Assembly: GCA_001970855.1 (NCBI GenBank)
Contig: LSSN01001051.1
Location: 1-29,828 of the forward strand
Direction: 5' to 3'
Source: Smittium culicis
Taxonomy: Eukaryota > Kickxellomycota > Harpellomycetes > Harpellales > Legeriomycetaceae
DNA: 29,828 bases
Shown here: piece after piece, positions 1 to 8,172 of the stretch
Layout: each line of letters begins with the position of its first letter
Position numbering within the stretch: the first letter of the stretch is position 1
Translations under genes and position numbers: made by a program
Notes under the pieces: model-generated
Databases searched by the model: none
The model's input: only the letters and a program-made list of their open reading frames with translations
What the model was told of the DNA's origin: nothing

Positions 1-481
1 ATAAGCTGCTAAACGGCTGAGTTCCGTAATGCTGTCGAACGCTGGACTTGTGCACAGATAATGTCTCAATCCCACATATTTATTTTTTTTTTAAAACATA
101 TAGATCAACGACTCCCAACCTTTTTTTATCTTTGAGACGCTACGAAAGTGCAAAAAAATCCCGCTACATATATAAAAAATATACTAACGAGTTGCTTACT
201 GAAATTTATGTGCTTTTTTGGAAATAAAAAAGTTTCGATTGACGCTTATATAATCTAATAGTAGACAGCAGGTAATTTTCCTGGAAGTTTGAATGTTACG
301 AGAGTTTAGGATTTGAGAATTCTTCAAAAATTATAGTATTTTTGATCTAACAAAACTGTTTAACCTCAATTTCAAAAAAATATAACGTTGATATTACATA
401 AAAATGATGATTTTTTGAGTACTAATAGAAAATGCTCTTAAAAACTCCAGATAATTAAAAAAGCTATTTTTTAAAATTCCA
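1..481. other. AT-rich segment, no gene supported
   Basis: The first ~60 bases are visibly richer in G and C than what follows. Plus frame 1 is open for 41 codons (13-135), then after a TGA for another 41 codons (139-261). This might be the eroded 3' end of a coding sequence that starts before the window, but I recognise no motif. The remainder is ordinary AT-rich DNA up to the first TTAA-flanked element. Confidence 0.25.
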
Positions 482-678
482 TTAACCCTTTCACAGGCGA
501 TAGGCTGTTTTTGAACTAAAAAATATAACCAACTATGCTCAGCTAAAACTCTATAATCCCAGGGTCTTATGATATATTGGGTTGTTGTAAAATTGCAGCA
601 AATAATAAATTTGCTTATAAATCGTAAACGAATCAGTAATTTGGTTTTTTTAAAGAGCTTTGGAAGGGAAAGAGTTAA
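482..678 (+). mobile_element. piggyBac-type MITE, copy 1 (full length)
   Basis: A 189-bp element (486-674) flanked on both sides by TTAA (482-485 and 675-678). It starts CCCTTTCACAGGCGATAGGC and ends in an imperfect inverted version, GGGAAAGAG. The interior shares blocks with the other copies in this window: a TTTTTGA-type block near the left end, ATATAACCAACTATGCTCA, then AAATCGTAAACGAATCA near the right end. TTAA target sites with CCCTTT-type ends are known for the piggyBac superfamily. There is no coding capacity, so it would be a non-autonomous, now inactive copy. The superfamily is inferred from the ends and target site only. Confidence 0.75.
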
Positions 679-1896
679 CTGCAAGAGAGTCAAGTTTTTA
701 GAATTCGTCTATTTTTAATTTCTTTTAAAGCATATTAGAAAATCAATCAAATATATTAACTGTCTTCGTAAATAGTTTTGTTCAATAAGTATATTCAAAT
801 AAAATAACTAATAAAATAGGTAAAACGCCATCAGTTATAGATGTGTGAAAATAATAAACACTCCTCCATGCTGTATTATATTTCGGGCCTAACATTAATA
901 GTCCAATTTATCTGATAAAAAATTATTTTTTGCGAAAATAATAAAAATATCAGATTAGCTATGCATAGCAGATATTATAAAGTTTAACTGCGAACTACCT
1001 TCGAATCAAATTATTCGTTTTATTTAAGGTTATTTTCGTAAAATAAAAGAGTTTATGTTATTTAATAAGAATATACTTATTAATGTCAATCTACCGACTT
1101 TGTTGCTCAAACAAACTGAACCGCTTTATATAAATTTCTTTAAATGACTTTAAGAAAAATTTCAATACAAAGAAGAGTTTAAATTAATTAGAAAAGTAGC
1201 TGTCCTTGATTAAGATCCCAAGTTTGGGAGATTATAAGTATCATAAATATTTTTTATAAATAATTCATTTTTAATTCTATTTATTACGCGAGTCTCAATT
1301 TTTAAACTTTAACTGGAAAATTGATTTAATAGCTTAAATATATGAATCACAAATCTATTGGTACTTTTTCTTTTTTACAAAAAATGATAAAAAAATAAAG
1401 AAAGATTTATAACGCCGTAAAAATTTATAAAAAAAAAATTTTTTTCCGAATAGAAACCCCGAGATAAATAAGATATATGTTCGAGATCATTATTATGAAC
1501 GGAATTTATCCTATTAAATTTTTTTTATTTATATCTATAATTTAATTTTTGAATTTTAATAGAAAATATTTTCGTGGAAGCTACCTGATAAAGTCAATAA
1601 CTCTATCTTTATTAGATTAGCGAGTAAAATATGTTCTTCTTATCTAATCATATCCGATATGTATTAATCAACGAGTTTACTATACACAGTTTAAACTATA
1701 TAGAAAGCTATTAAAAGTAAATAAAAGATTATAGAGATATTTTAAAAAAAAAAAAGATTCAGCCAGTACCTTTAGCCAATATAAAAAGTTGCATACCCAC
1801 TGAAAAAATGTTTGTGGATGGTTAACGTAGTTTCTTAATATATTTTAAAATAAAATTGATGGTTCATAATTATTTTAGATCTAAAAATTTACTCGC
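679..1896. other. AT-rich intergenic DNA, nothing recognised
   Basis: About 1.2 kb without an open frame of note, without tRNA-like structure and without a recognisable copy of the local MITE. It contains A and T homopolymer runs, for example around 1425-1445 and 1741-1755. Confidence 0.5.
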
Positions 1897-2091
1897 TTAA
1901 CCCTTTCACGGGCGGTAGACTATTTTTGATCCTATAAAATAGCTAATTATGATAAATTAAAATATTTTAATTTGAGAACTTTAGAAAAATTGATTTATTG
2001 TAAAATATCAACAAATAATGGATACGCTAATAAATCATAAAAAAATCAATAAAATTTTTTGATTTACGTGTGTTAGACGGCAAAGGGTTAA
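1897..2091 (+). mobile_element. piggyBac-type MITE, copy 2 (full length)
   Basis: A 187-bp element (1901-2087) flanked by TTAA at 1897-1900 and 2088-2091. The left end, CCCTTTCACGGGCGGTAGAC, is the cleanest in the window. The right end reads GACGGCAAAGGG. The interior matches the family order: CTATTTTTGATC block, AACAAATAATGG, ATAAATCATAAAAAAATCAA. The right-hand TTAA is shared with the next partial copy, so the two elements abut with a single target site between them. Confidence 0.75.
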
Positions 2092-2175
2092 CTCTTAGAC
2101 GGGAGTATGACTATTTTTGATCTTGAAATATAGCCAACTGTATCCAACTAAAACACTTTAATTTTGTGACCTTAA
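2088..2175 (+). mobile_element. MITE copy 3, left half only
   Basis: Begins at the TTAA shared with copy 2 and reads CTCTTAGACGGGAGTATGAC, then CTATTTTTGATC and ATATAGCCAACTGTATCCAA, which is the family's left half. It stops at a TTAA (2172-2175) after GACC. In other copies (copy 5 in reverse complement, copy 11) this point is an internal CTTAAG or TTTAAG. After that TTAA a new element end, CCCTTTCCC, begins. The simplest reading is that a second element inserted into this copy's internal TTAA. No convincing right half was found downstream. Confidence 0.6.
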
Positions 2176-2266
2176 CCCTTTCCCAAGTGGTAAATAAAAA
2201 TAGACTTTTTCAAAAATGTGCGTTAATGTTCATAAGCAAAAATAGTCCACCGAAATTAATTCACTT
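2172..2266 (-). mobile_element. MITE copy 4, short internally deleted derivative, reverse orientation
   Basis: Starts after TTAA 2172-2175 with CCCTTTCCCAAGTGG. Read on the minus strand this is CCACTTGGGAAAGGG, like the family's right end (GACGGGAAAGGG). Some 60 bp further on, CAAAAATAGTCCACCG (about 2243-2258) is the reverse complement of the family's left-end block CGGTGGACTATTTTTG, followed by AAATTAA. Together these suggest a reverse-oriented copy with most of its interior deleted. The far boundary is approximate because the outer TIR is eroded. Confidence 0.4.
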
Positions 2267-2490
2267 ATTTACTTCATTTATTTTATTCGCCAGATTTTTT
2301 TTTTTACCATTACAAACTGTTACAAATAGCGAAATAAACTGCTAAATTAAAATGATTAATTAAAGCAAAAAAAATCGACTGAAAGGTGTTTGCACATTGC
2401 ATATCAGATCCCCACAAATGATTGACAAGAAATAAGAGTCTGACTAGAAATTGTTGAGTAAAATTTGGTCAAATTAAAATTTATACAAAG

Positions 2491-2645
2491 TAAATATGGG
2501 TGTTTCTGAACGAAGAGAGCACTTTGTTGCAGTTTAATGTTATTGGTCTGTATAATCACTTTTTGTAAGTATTATTGGTGGATCAAAAAAGGCATTTTGA
2601 TTTTTCTATTTCTTCGTTTCAATATAAAATTTTTTTATTTGCTAA
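2491..2645 (+). repeat. Dispersed repeat family 2, copy A
   Basis: About 150 bp that resemble 9697-9850. Over the first 34 aligned bases, beginning ATGGGTG and ending CTTTGTTG, I count 27 identities. Further along, TTATTGG and TTTTGATTTTTCT-type blocks recur in the same order with small gaps. Conceptual translation from the ATG near 2497 gives MGVSERREHFVAV before a stop. That is loosely like the N-terminal helix region of Tc1/mariner-like transposases, but the resemblance is too short to name the family. Confidence 0.4.
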
Positions 2646-2877
2646 AAAAGTAAACTATTCTACTCATTGGCGGTTTATTTTTTATGCGATTTTAAACACT
2701 GAAACTCTTTAGACTATAAAATGTCCTCTTCATAAAGAATCACCCATATACAATTATAAAAATTGATAGACATACCAAAACTATTATATAAATAAAAATA
2801 TACACTAATATAAACATACTAACTAAAAATAATACTGCCTAGAAGCAAACACTGCTACAGATATTTCTACAGTCTAT

Positions 2878-2971
2878 ACAGCTTTATACACTGTGCCCAT
2901 TTTTTGGGCCTTTCCTGTACAAAGGTAGATGTATTTAGCCATTTCCATTGGCAAAAAAAACAGCAGTAAGT
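2878..2971 (+). repeat. Dispersed repeat family 3, copy A
   Basis: The segment from CTTTATACACTGTGCCCATT through CAAAGGTAGATG to CCATTTCCATTGGC resembles 3168-3265 in the same orientation, sharing CACTRTGCYYATTTTTTGG and CAAAGGTAGA. The two copies bracket the reverse-oriented MITE copy 5, so this looks like an old direct duplication with the MITE in or beside it. Confidence 0.4.
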
Positions 2972-3166
2972 TTATCCCTTTCCAGTTCAGCAGTCAAAAA
3001 AATCGGGTTTATTGATTCATTTATGATTTATTTGCAAATTTATTATCTGTTTGTACAATACAATAAATCAACCAATCTTAAGGTCTCGGATTTAAAAAGT
3101 TTTAACTGAGCATAGTTGGTTATATTTTGTAGGTCAAAAATAGTTTACCACCCGCAAAAGGTTTAA
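2972..3166 (-). mobile_element. piggyBac-type MITE, copy 5 (full length, reverse)
   Basis: A 187-bp element (2976-3162) in reverse orientation. The right flank is TTAA (3163-3166). The left flank reads TTAT (2972-2975), one change from TTAA. The plus strand starts CCCTTTCCAGTTCAGCAGTC and ends CCACCCGCAAAAGGT. In reverse complement the interior reads ATATAACCAACTATGCTCAG, then GACCTTAAGATTGGTTGATT, then AAATCATAAATGAATCAATA, which is the family order. The intact internal CTTAAG here shows where other copies are split. Confidence 0.75.
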
Positions 3167-3167
3167 T

Positions 3168-3265
3168 TATGCTTTATACAACTCTAAACACTATGCTTAT
3201 TTTTTGGAGATTTATCATTCAAAGGTAGACTTTTTTATGCTGTTACCATTATTTAAAAAGCTGTT
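3168..3265 (+). repeat. Dispersed repeat family 3, copy B
   Basis: Direct-orientation partner of 2878-2971, beginning TGCTTTATACAACTC and continuing CACTATGCTTATTTTTTGG and CAAAGGTAGACTTTT. Similarity is roughly 70 percent by eye. No coding signal is visible. Confidence 0.4.
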
Positions 3266-4374
3266 AGCATGCTTTTTTTAATTTTATTATACTTGATTAG
3301 ACATGAATTTTTTGGTGTTATAATTTTTTCTTGTTCCATGTTTTAGTTTGTAATTTTTATCAATTATAATCTATCAGTTTAATATATTATTACATATTAA
3401 AACCTTCCATTTTTACCTTTTTTTATATTCATAGATATGCATATTCATTTTTTATTTTTATTTCTTAATACTTATATAAAAAATTAATATTAATGTATTA
3501 ATTCTCAAAAAAAAACCTTTATTATTTTTTTAAACATTAATTAACCTATAATGTATAATAAATTTAAATGCGTTATTTTTCGTGTGATTATTTAAATAAT
3601 TTTGGGCGATTATGAGTCAATTTAGAATCAAATAGTAATAAAAATGGATAATTTTTTAAGCTTTATATTAGTCAAACAATGATTAAAAGTAATAAATTAT
3701 AAAAAATTAATAGAATTAACGCCTACTGATGAATTTTTAATATTTACACATATTGATTATTTTTTGTGTGATATCATATCTCAAAGATCTTATACTATGA
3801 ATAACTGAATATAATATTTATTACTGCCTAGAGTTAATTATAATTCAAAAATATTTTTTGTATTAATAAAAGCTCATTAATATATTCACTGAATTGACTA
3901 AATAGTCTTTGTATAGTGATTATCTTGTTACATTACAATTTTTTTTCATTATAGATAGTATAATAATAATATATTAGCACTATTTTTTGTGAATGGTGAT
4001 TTTTGTATCTTGGCTAGATATTTTTATTATTAATATTTGTGATCAAGAATCCATGCTTGTTAATATCTAATCTAGTTAAAGATTAGTGTATTTTATAACA
4101 ATCATATAATATATTATTTATTTATTTATAGTTCTTTGTAAAAACTAAGAGCACAGGAAGAATCTAAAGTACATTCAGCTTGAACTATTGATGATAATGA
4201 ATGTGTGCTTTGAATATAAAGATTCTTTATATCGCTGTATTTTTTGTTAGTTTTAGGATTGGATAAGTCTAGTCAAGGCTCCAGTAAACTTTTTTTTTCA
4301 CACTTAAACATTTTTCACATTATTGGATGAAATTTACATAAAGCTTATTTAATAAAGCCAATGATATTATGTAT
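3266..4374. other. AT-rich intergenic DNA, nothing recognised
   Basis: About 1.1 kb of AT-rich sequence without a supported gene or RNA. If the partial element ending at 4434 was once full length, its left half should lie here, but I could not find a left end (CCCTTTC with the TATTTTTGATC block). Confidence 0.45.
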
Positions 4375-4438
4375 TTTTTTACTAAACGAGAGGACTTTTT
4401 TTTTTTCATGCAAAATTTTTTAGACGGGAAAGGGTTAA
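4375..4438 (+). mobile_element. MITE copy 6, right end only
   Basis: The sequence ending TTTTTTTCATGCAAAATTTT then TAGACGGGAAAGGG and TTAA (4435-4438) matches the family's right end, including the preceding AAACGA and T-rich block. No matching left end was found upstream, so this is a 5'-truncated or eroded copy. Its terminal TTAA is at the same time the first base group of copy 7's right half (TTAAGAAATGTTGG). That is the arrangement expected if copy 6 inserted into copy 7. Confidence 0.55.
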
Positions 4439-4544
4439 GAAATGTTGGCATATTAAAAATTAACAACAAATAATTAACTTATAAAAATCATAAATGGATC
4501 AATAAATCCACTTTTTTAAAAATTGTTGGACGGCTAAGGGCTAG
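4435..4544 (+). mobile_element. MITE copy 7, right half only
   Basis: Starts TTAAGAAATGTTGGCATATT, which corresponds to the family's internal TTTAAGAAATATTGGTTTAT (seen intact in copy 11). It continues with AACAAATAATTAACTTATAA, ATCATAAATGGATCAATAAA and the right end GGACGGCTAAGGG. The trailing target site reads CTAG (4541-4544) instead of TTAA and is shared with copy 8. The left half is absent at this junction. Confidence 0.6.
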
Positions 4545-4738
4545 CCCTTTCAGGGGCAGTTGATTTTTTTTTGATCCATCAAATTTATCCAACTGTGCTG
4601 AATTAAGTTGCTTTAATTACAAGGACTTATTAATTATTGGTTAATTTTTGAATAACAGCAAATAGTAATATTGCTTATAAATTATAATCGAATCAATAAA
4701 TTGATTTTTTTAATGAGTGCTGGACGGAAAAGGGTTAA
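4541..4738 (+). mobile_element. piggyBac-type MITE, copy 8 (full length)
   Basis: A 190-bp element (4545-4734) starting CCCTTTCAGGGGCAGTTGAT and ending TGGACGGAAAAGGG. The right flank is TTAA (4735-4738) and the left flank CTAG (4541-4544), apparently a mutated TTAA. The interior contains ATTTATCCAACTGTGCTGAA, then AACAGCAAATAGTAATATTG and AAATTATAATCGAATCAATA in family order. Copies 6, 7 and 8 form a head-to-tail run with single shared target sites. Confidence 0.75.
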
Positions 4739-4791
4739 GGAAAAACTTATGGAAAAAGTTTTACTACAAATAAAATCATCCGTTTATAGAT

Positions 4792-4981
4792 TTAACATTT
4801 CTGGTTCAACGGTCTCTAAAAAAACAATTATTGATTCGTTTACGATTTAAAAGCTGATTTATAATTTGACGTTATTCTACAAATAGCAAATAATTATATC
4901 TGCCTTCAAAATAAAATGTACTAAATGTAGTTGACTTTATTTGGTAAGTAGAAAGCAGTCTAGCGCCTGGGAAAGTGAAAT
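4792..4981 (-). mobile_element. piggyBac-type MITE, copy 9 (degenerate, reverse)
   Basis: Reverse-oriented copy of about 182 bp (4796-4977). The left flank is TTAA (4792-4795), followed by an eroded end, CATTTCTGGTTCAACG. The interior has ATTATTGATTCGTTTACGAT (the reverse complement of the ATCGTAAACGAATCA block), then ACAAATAGCAAATAATTATA, and the outer end GCGCCTGGGAAAGTG. The right flank, AAAT, no longer matches TTAA. It is more diverged than its neighbours. Confidence 0.55.
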
Positions 4982-5328
4982 AGAGCTTATAAATTTATGG
5001 TAAATTTAGCTAGGATCATCGACGTAGCAACTACCGATACTTACAAGTATATTGATAAATTCAATCAAAAACATAGTTCTCTAATAGGTAGAAGAATATT
5101 AAGAAAAAAAATAACGAAATTTTTATTGATCATTGTGAGTATTTGATATTTGAATTATACTTTAGTACAACGATTTGTCACATCATTAGGGTTATAATGA
5201 CCATATAATGGCTGCTTAGATAATTTCGACCACATATAGAAGTTATCTATTGTTAACTTGTATTTAATTTAAGCTAAAAATCGTTTTTTAAATGGCTCCT
5301 GCCACATGTTTTGATTTAATCAAGATAA
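4982..5328. other. AT-rich spacer between MITE copies
   Basis: About 350 bp without a recognisable repeat, gene or RNA. Confidence 0.45.
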
Positions 5329-5525
5329 TTACCTCTTTCACAGGTTGCAGACTATTTTTGATCTACCAAATCTAACCAACTGATTTCGATAAGTATAATA
5401 TTATTACGAGATGGTAAAAAATATTACTTTAATGCAAAATACTAGCAAGCAATTAATTTAATTATAAATCGTAAAAGAATCAATAAATACATTTTATCAA
5501 TGAGCGTTGAACGGGAAAGGGTTAA
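5329..5525 (+). mobile_element. piggyBac-type MITE, copy 10 (full length)
   Basis: A 189-bp element (5333-5521). The left end is CTCTTTCACAGGTTGCAGAC, with the flank TTAC (5329-5332). The right end is TGAACGGGAAAGGG, with the flank TTAA (5522-5525). The CTATTTTTGATC block and AAATCGTAAAAGAATCAATA are present. It lies about 370 bp upstream of the subtilase start codon, within possible promoter range. Confidence 0.7.
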
Positions 5526-5833
5526 TCGAATTTATAACTACTGAAAATACATTCGATATATTTTACTTAAATTCGAAAACCTGCACTCAACTAACCATTT
5601 ATATTTGTATATTAGGTTAATTCTATTTATATAAACCAATAACTTCTCAATATTAGCTCAAAGTTTAATATTTTTAACCAATATTACATAATATATATAT
5701 TTATCTTGTGTAATAGGAAAGCCTCAGAAAATTGGAAGAAAATAAAAAAAAAGGAAAAGAAAGATAAATAAAAAATCCAGTGTTTTAAAATGTTGGAAAG
5801 TAATTTATTTTTTAAACAATAGATATACCCATC

Positions 5834-5875
5834 GTATATAACCTCCGAGTACCCAAAAAATTCATTCTTATCAAC
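5834..5875 (+). promoter_or_regulatory. Candidate core promoter of the subtilase
   Basis: GTATATAACC (TATA-like, about 5834-5843) lies about 55 nt upstream of the ATG. A pyrimidine/adenine stretch with TTCATTCTTATCAAC about 25-40 nt beyond it could hold the transcription start. The layout suits a TATA-driven gene with a short 5' leader. Such motifs are frequent in AT-rich DNA, so this rests on position. Confidence 0.35.
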
Positions 5876-5894
5876 TATCTACTAACACGAAAAT

Positions 5895-7466
5895 ATGCAT
5901 ACTCTAAAGAAAATTCGACTTGGAGTTTTTTTGATTATTAGTTCGCTACTTTTATTCTCTGTACAATCTTCGAGAAACAAAAGCAACTTGCAAAGTCAGT
6001 ATTTGTTATGTTTTTTATACGAGGGCGATGCTGAATCTGCTATCACTGAATTTGAGTCGTGTTTGATAAGCCTAGATTCAAAAAGATTCAATAAAAATTC
6101 TGACATTTCTAACTTATATAGCTCGATACTTATAGATGGAGGGCTAGCTGTTTTTGACATAGCATTAGACAACGAAGATTCGGATAAAATCATAAAAAAA
6201 ACAAATGTTCTTTCCATCGAAAAGGTGGCTATAAACATACCTAGTAACTCTAAACCAGAATCATTCTCAAGCTTCAACGATATTCCTTCAAAGCCTGAAA
6301 AAAAATTAAATGATAGCTCTATATCTTTAAGCGAAGATCTGGTTAGAGATAAAAATCATTCAACTCTAAGCGAAGATTTTAATGAATCTTATACCTCTTC
6401 AGCTCCAAGCGATTACCTAAATGAAAACTACACCTCTTCGTATATAAGCGAAGATTCAAATGAAATAAATAGCTCCCCAACTTCAAGCGACAATTCAAAT
6501 AGTGAAAATTATACAATATCTCCTAGATCACTTAATTCAAGTATGCTTTCATTTGGCTCTGGCAATTTAAAATTGGTTAAACAAGAACATTCACCGTGGC
6601 ACTTGGCAAGAATTTCAAGTAGTAAGGGCCCAGAGCCTTTGACTGGATCTTATAACCAAACATATTATTACCCTCCAAAAAATAAAGAAGTTATCATATA
6701 TGTCTTAGATTCTGGTATTGATCAAAACCACTCTGAATTTTCAGGAAATGTAAGACTTGGTGCAAATTTTGTTAATGGGGAAGATCACAAAGACTATTCA
6801 GGACATGGTACAGCAGTAGCTGGTGTTATTTCTGGAGCTCTTAATGGAGTAGCAAAGGGTTTTACTGTGGTTTCTGTAAAAGTTTTAGACTCCAACAACA
6901 TAGGTTCATCTTTGACTATTACTAAAGGGCTCAATTGGATTATAGAAGATAAGGGAAAAAATTATCCTAATACCCCGGCAATCATAAACTTTTCTATTAA
7001 TTTAAGAGGAAGCTTTCCAAGTATAAACTTTGCATTCAAATCTATAAACAAAAAAAACATCTTGATTGTAGCCAGCTCTGGTGACAACAAATCAGATGCA
7101 TGTAAATACTTCCCTGGAAGTTCTGGGTCTGTCTTAACGGTTTCTTCTATTCAACCAGCCGATGATAGCTTTGATTCAGAGTTATCTAACTATGGACGTT
7201 GCGTTGACATATTAGCTCCAGGCTCTAAAGTTATTTCTGCAGTCTCTGGGACGAAAGATGAAGTGCTGCCGTTTTCTGGAACATCTTTCTCGGCTGCAAT
7301 TGTAACTGGAATCGCCGCACAGAAGCTATCAAACAATCCAAAAATATCTGCTGATGACCTGAAAAAAGTTTTAATCAAAAGTGCTTTACCAAATGTTATA
7401 AAAAAAATTCCAAAATCCACAAAAAATTTATTAGCTTCAAATGGTTACGATTATAATAAATCTTGA
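5895..7466 (+). CDS. Secreted proteinase K-type subtilisin-like serine protease (S8A) with variant oxyanion hole
   Basis: The 523-residue protein has a secretory signal peptide (about 1-26, hydrophobic VFLIISSLLLF). An I9-like propeptide follows (about 34-113, starting YLLCF and ending SIEKVAI). Next is a Ser/Asn/Glu-rich insert (about 115-220) with recurring SED and YTSS units and several N-glycosylation sequons. The S8 domain runs from about 232 (SPWHLARIS, as in proteinase K) to the end. The triad is Asp272 (VLDSGID), His304 (SGHGT) and Ser464 (GTSFS). Cys402 and Cys436 occupy positions that form a disulfide in many family members. Three oddities: the oxyanion Asn is Asp397 (SSGDNKSDA), the usual SLGG substrate strip reads SINL (367-370), and the Pro after the catalytic serine is Ala468. 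The start is the first ATG before the signal peptide, with A at -3. No intron is apparent. The protein is probably exported and cleaves extracellular protein. Reduced or shifted activity is inference. Confidence 0.93.
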   Translation: MHTLKKIRLGVFLIISSLLLFSVQSSRNKSNLQSQYLLCFLYEGDAESAITEFESCLISLDSKRFNKNSDISNLYSSILIDGGLAVFDIALDNEDSDKIIKKTNVLSIEKVAINIPSNSKPESFSSFNDIPSKPEKKLNDSSISLSEDLVRDKNHSTLSEDFNESYTSSAPSDYLNENYTSSYISEDSNEINSSPTSSDNSNSENYTISPRSLNSSMLSFGSGNLKLVKQEHSPWHLARISSSKGPEPLTGSYNQTYYYPPKNKEVIIYVLDSGIDQNHSEFSGNVRLGANFVNGEDHKDYSGHGTAVAGVISGALNGVAKGFTVVSVKVLDSNNIGSSLTITKGLNWIIEDKGKNYPNTPAIINFSINLRGSFPSINFAFKSINKKNILIVASSGDNKSDACKYFPGSSGSVLTVSSIQPADDSFDSELSNYGRCVDILAPGSKVISAVSGTKDEVLPFSGTSFSAAIVTGIAAQKLSNNPKISADDLKKVLIKSALPNVIKKIPKSTKNLLASNGYDYNKS

Positions 7467-7480
7467 GAATTTTCTCTCAT

Positions 7481-7526
7481 GGCTCCAATAACGCTTTAGT
7501 TATTGAAAAGTAGTATTGATAATAAA
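7481..7526 (+). terminator. Candidate 3'-end/polyadenylation signals of the subtilase
   Basis: An AATAAA hexamer (7521-7526) lies 55 nt after the TGA stop (7464-7466). A small hairpin-capable stretch, CAATAACGCTTTAGTTATTG, precedes it. Position supports a eukaryotic poly(A) signal, but in such AT-rich DNA the hexamer is common. Confidence 0.4.
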
Positions 7527-7975
7527 TGGTTTAACTTTGTTTTTATATAATAGTAAATAGTCTAAATATATGTTTTTTTGCCTTAAAATACATTTTTTAC
7601 TTTTGATTTTCTAATTCACTAGATTTTTATATAATTTTCTTAGACTTTGAATTAATCTTTGCATAAAATATCTTCAGCTTGGGATATTGTCTTAATATAT
7701 ATATATCAACCGCCGCATAATTGGATCATAAATATAAAGTAGATTATTTCTGTATTCTAATCTTGTTCACCCTATCCTCCACATAAAAAGAATAAATACT
7801 ATGAAATATTTATCTTTAATCAATTTTTAATTTTATTTGTTGAATTTGTGTTATTGGTTTGTTTCATACATTGTTTATGATTTCGAGATGTAAGAGGTTC
7901 ACTATCTCTTTTGAATCAAACACCTTAATGAATTTTTAATATATACTGGCTGGGTAGGTTTATAGAAAACTTAAA
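7527..7975. other. AT-rich downstream spacer
   Basis: About 450 bp between the subtilase 3' end and the next MITE. No gene, RNA or repeat recognised. Confidence 0.45.
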
Positions 7976-8172
7976 TTATCCATTTCACAGGAGGTAGACT
8001 GTTTTCTATCTGCATAATATAGCTAATAGCTTTCAAATAATATAATTTAATTCTGAGGCTTTAAGAAATATTGGTTTATTGTTGAATTACAGCAAATAAT
8101 TTATGTACTTATAAATCATAAACGAATCATTAAATTGTTTTTTTCATAGAGTGTCGAGTGGGAAACGGTTAT
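7976..8172 (+). mobile_element. piggyBac-type MITE, copy 11 (full length, TTAT flanks)
   Basis: A 189-bp element (7980-8168) starting CCATTTCACAGGAGGTAGAC and ending GTGGGAAACGG. Both flanks read TTAT (7976-7979 and 8169-8172), not TTAA. The internal block CTTTAAGAAATATTGGTTTA and the block AAATCATAAACGAATCATTA are well kept, making this a useful reference copy. It is the last copy seen in the window. Matching TTAT flanks could be a non-canonical duplication or parallel mutation. Confidence 0.7.

Noticed and set aside
394..693. 99-codon open frame on the minus strand
   Set aside because: It lies almost entirely within MITE copy 1, and the other full-length copies do not keep the frame. It is a by-product of the repeat.
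5996..7420. Minus-strand open frames (5996-6277 and 7190-7420) opposite the subtilase
   Set aside because: They are antisense shadows of the well-supported subtilase and have no recognisable domain.
482..8172. Reading the dispersed repeats as a CRISPR-like array
   Set aside because: The copies are 180-190 bp, irregularly spaced, in both orientations and TTAA-flanked, which fits a transposon and not an array.
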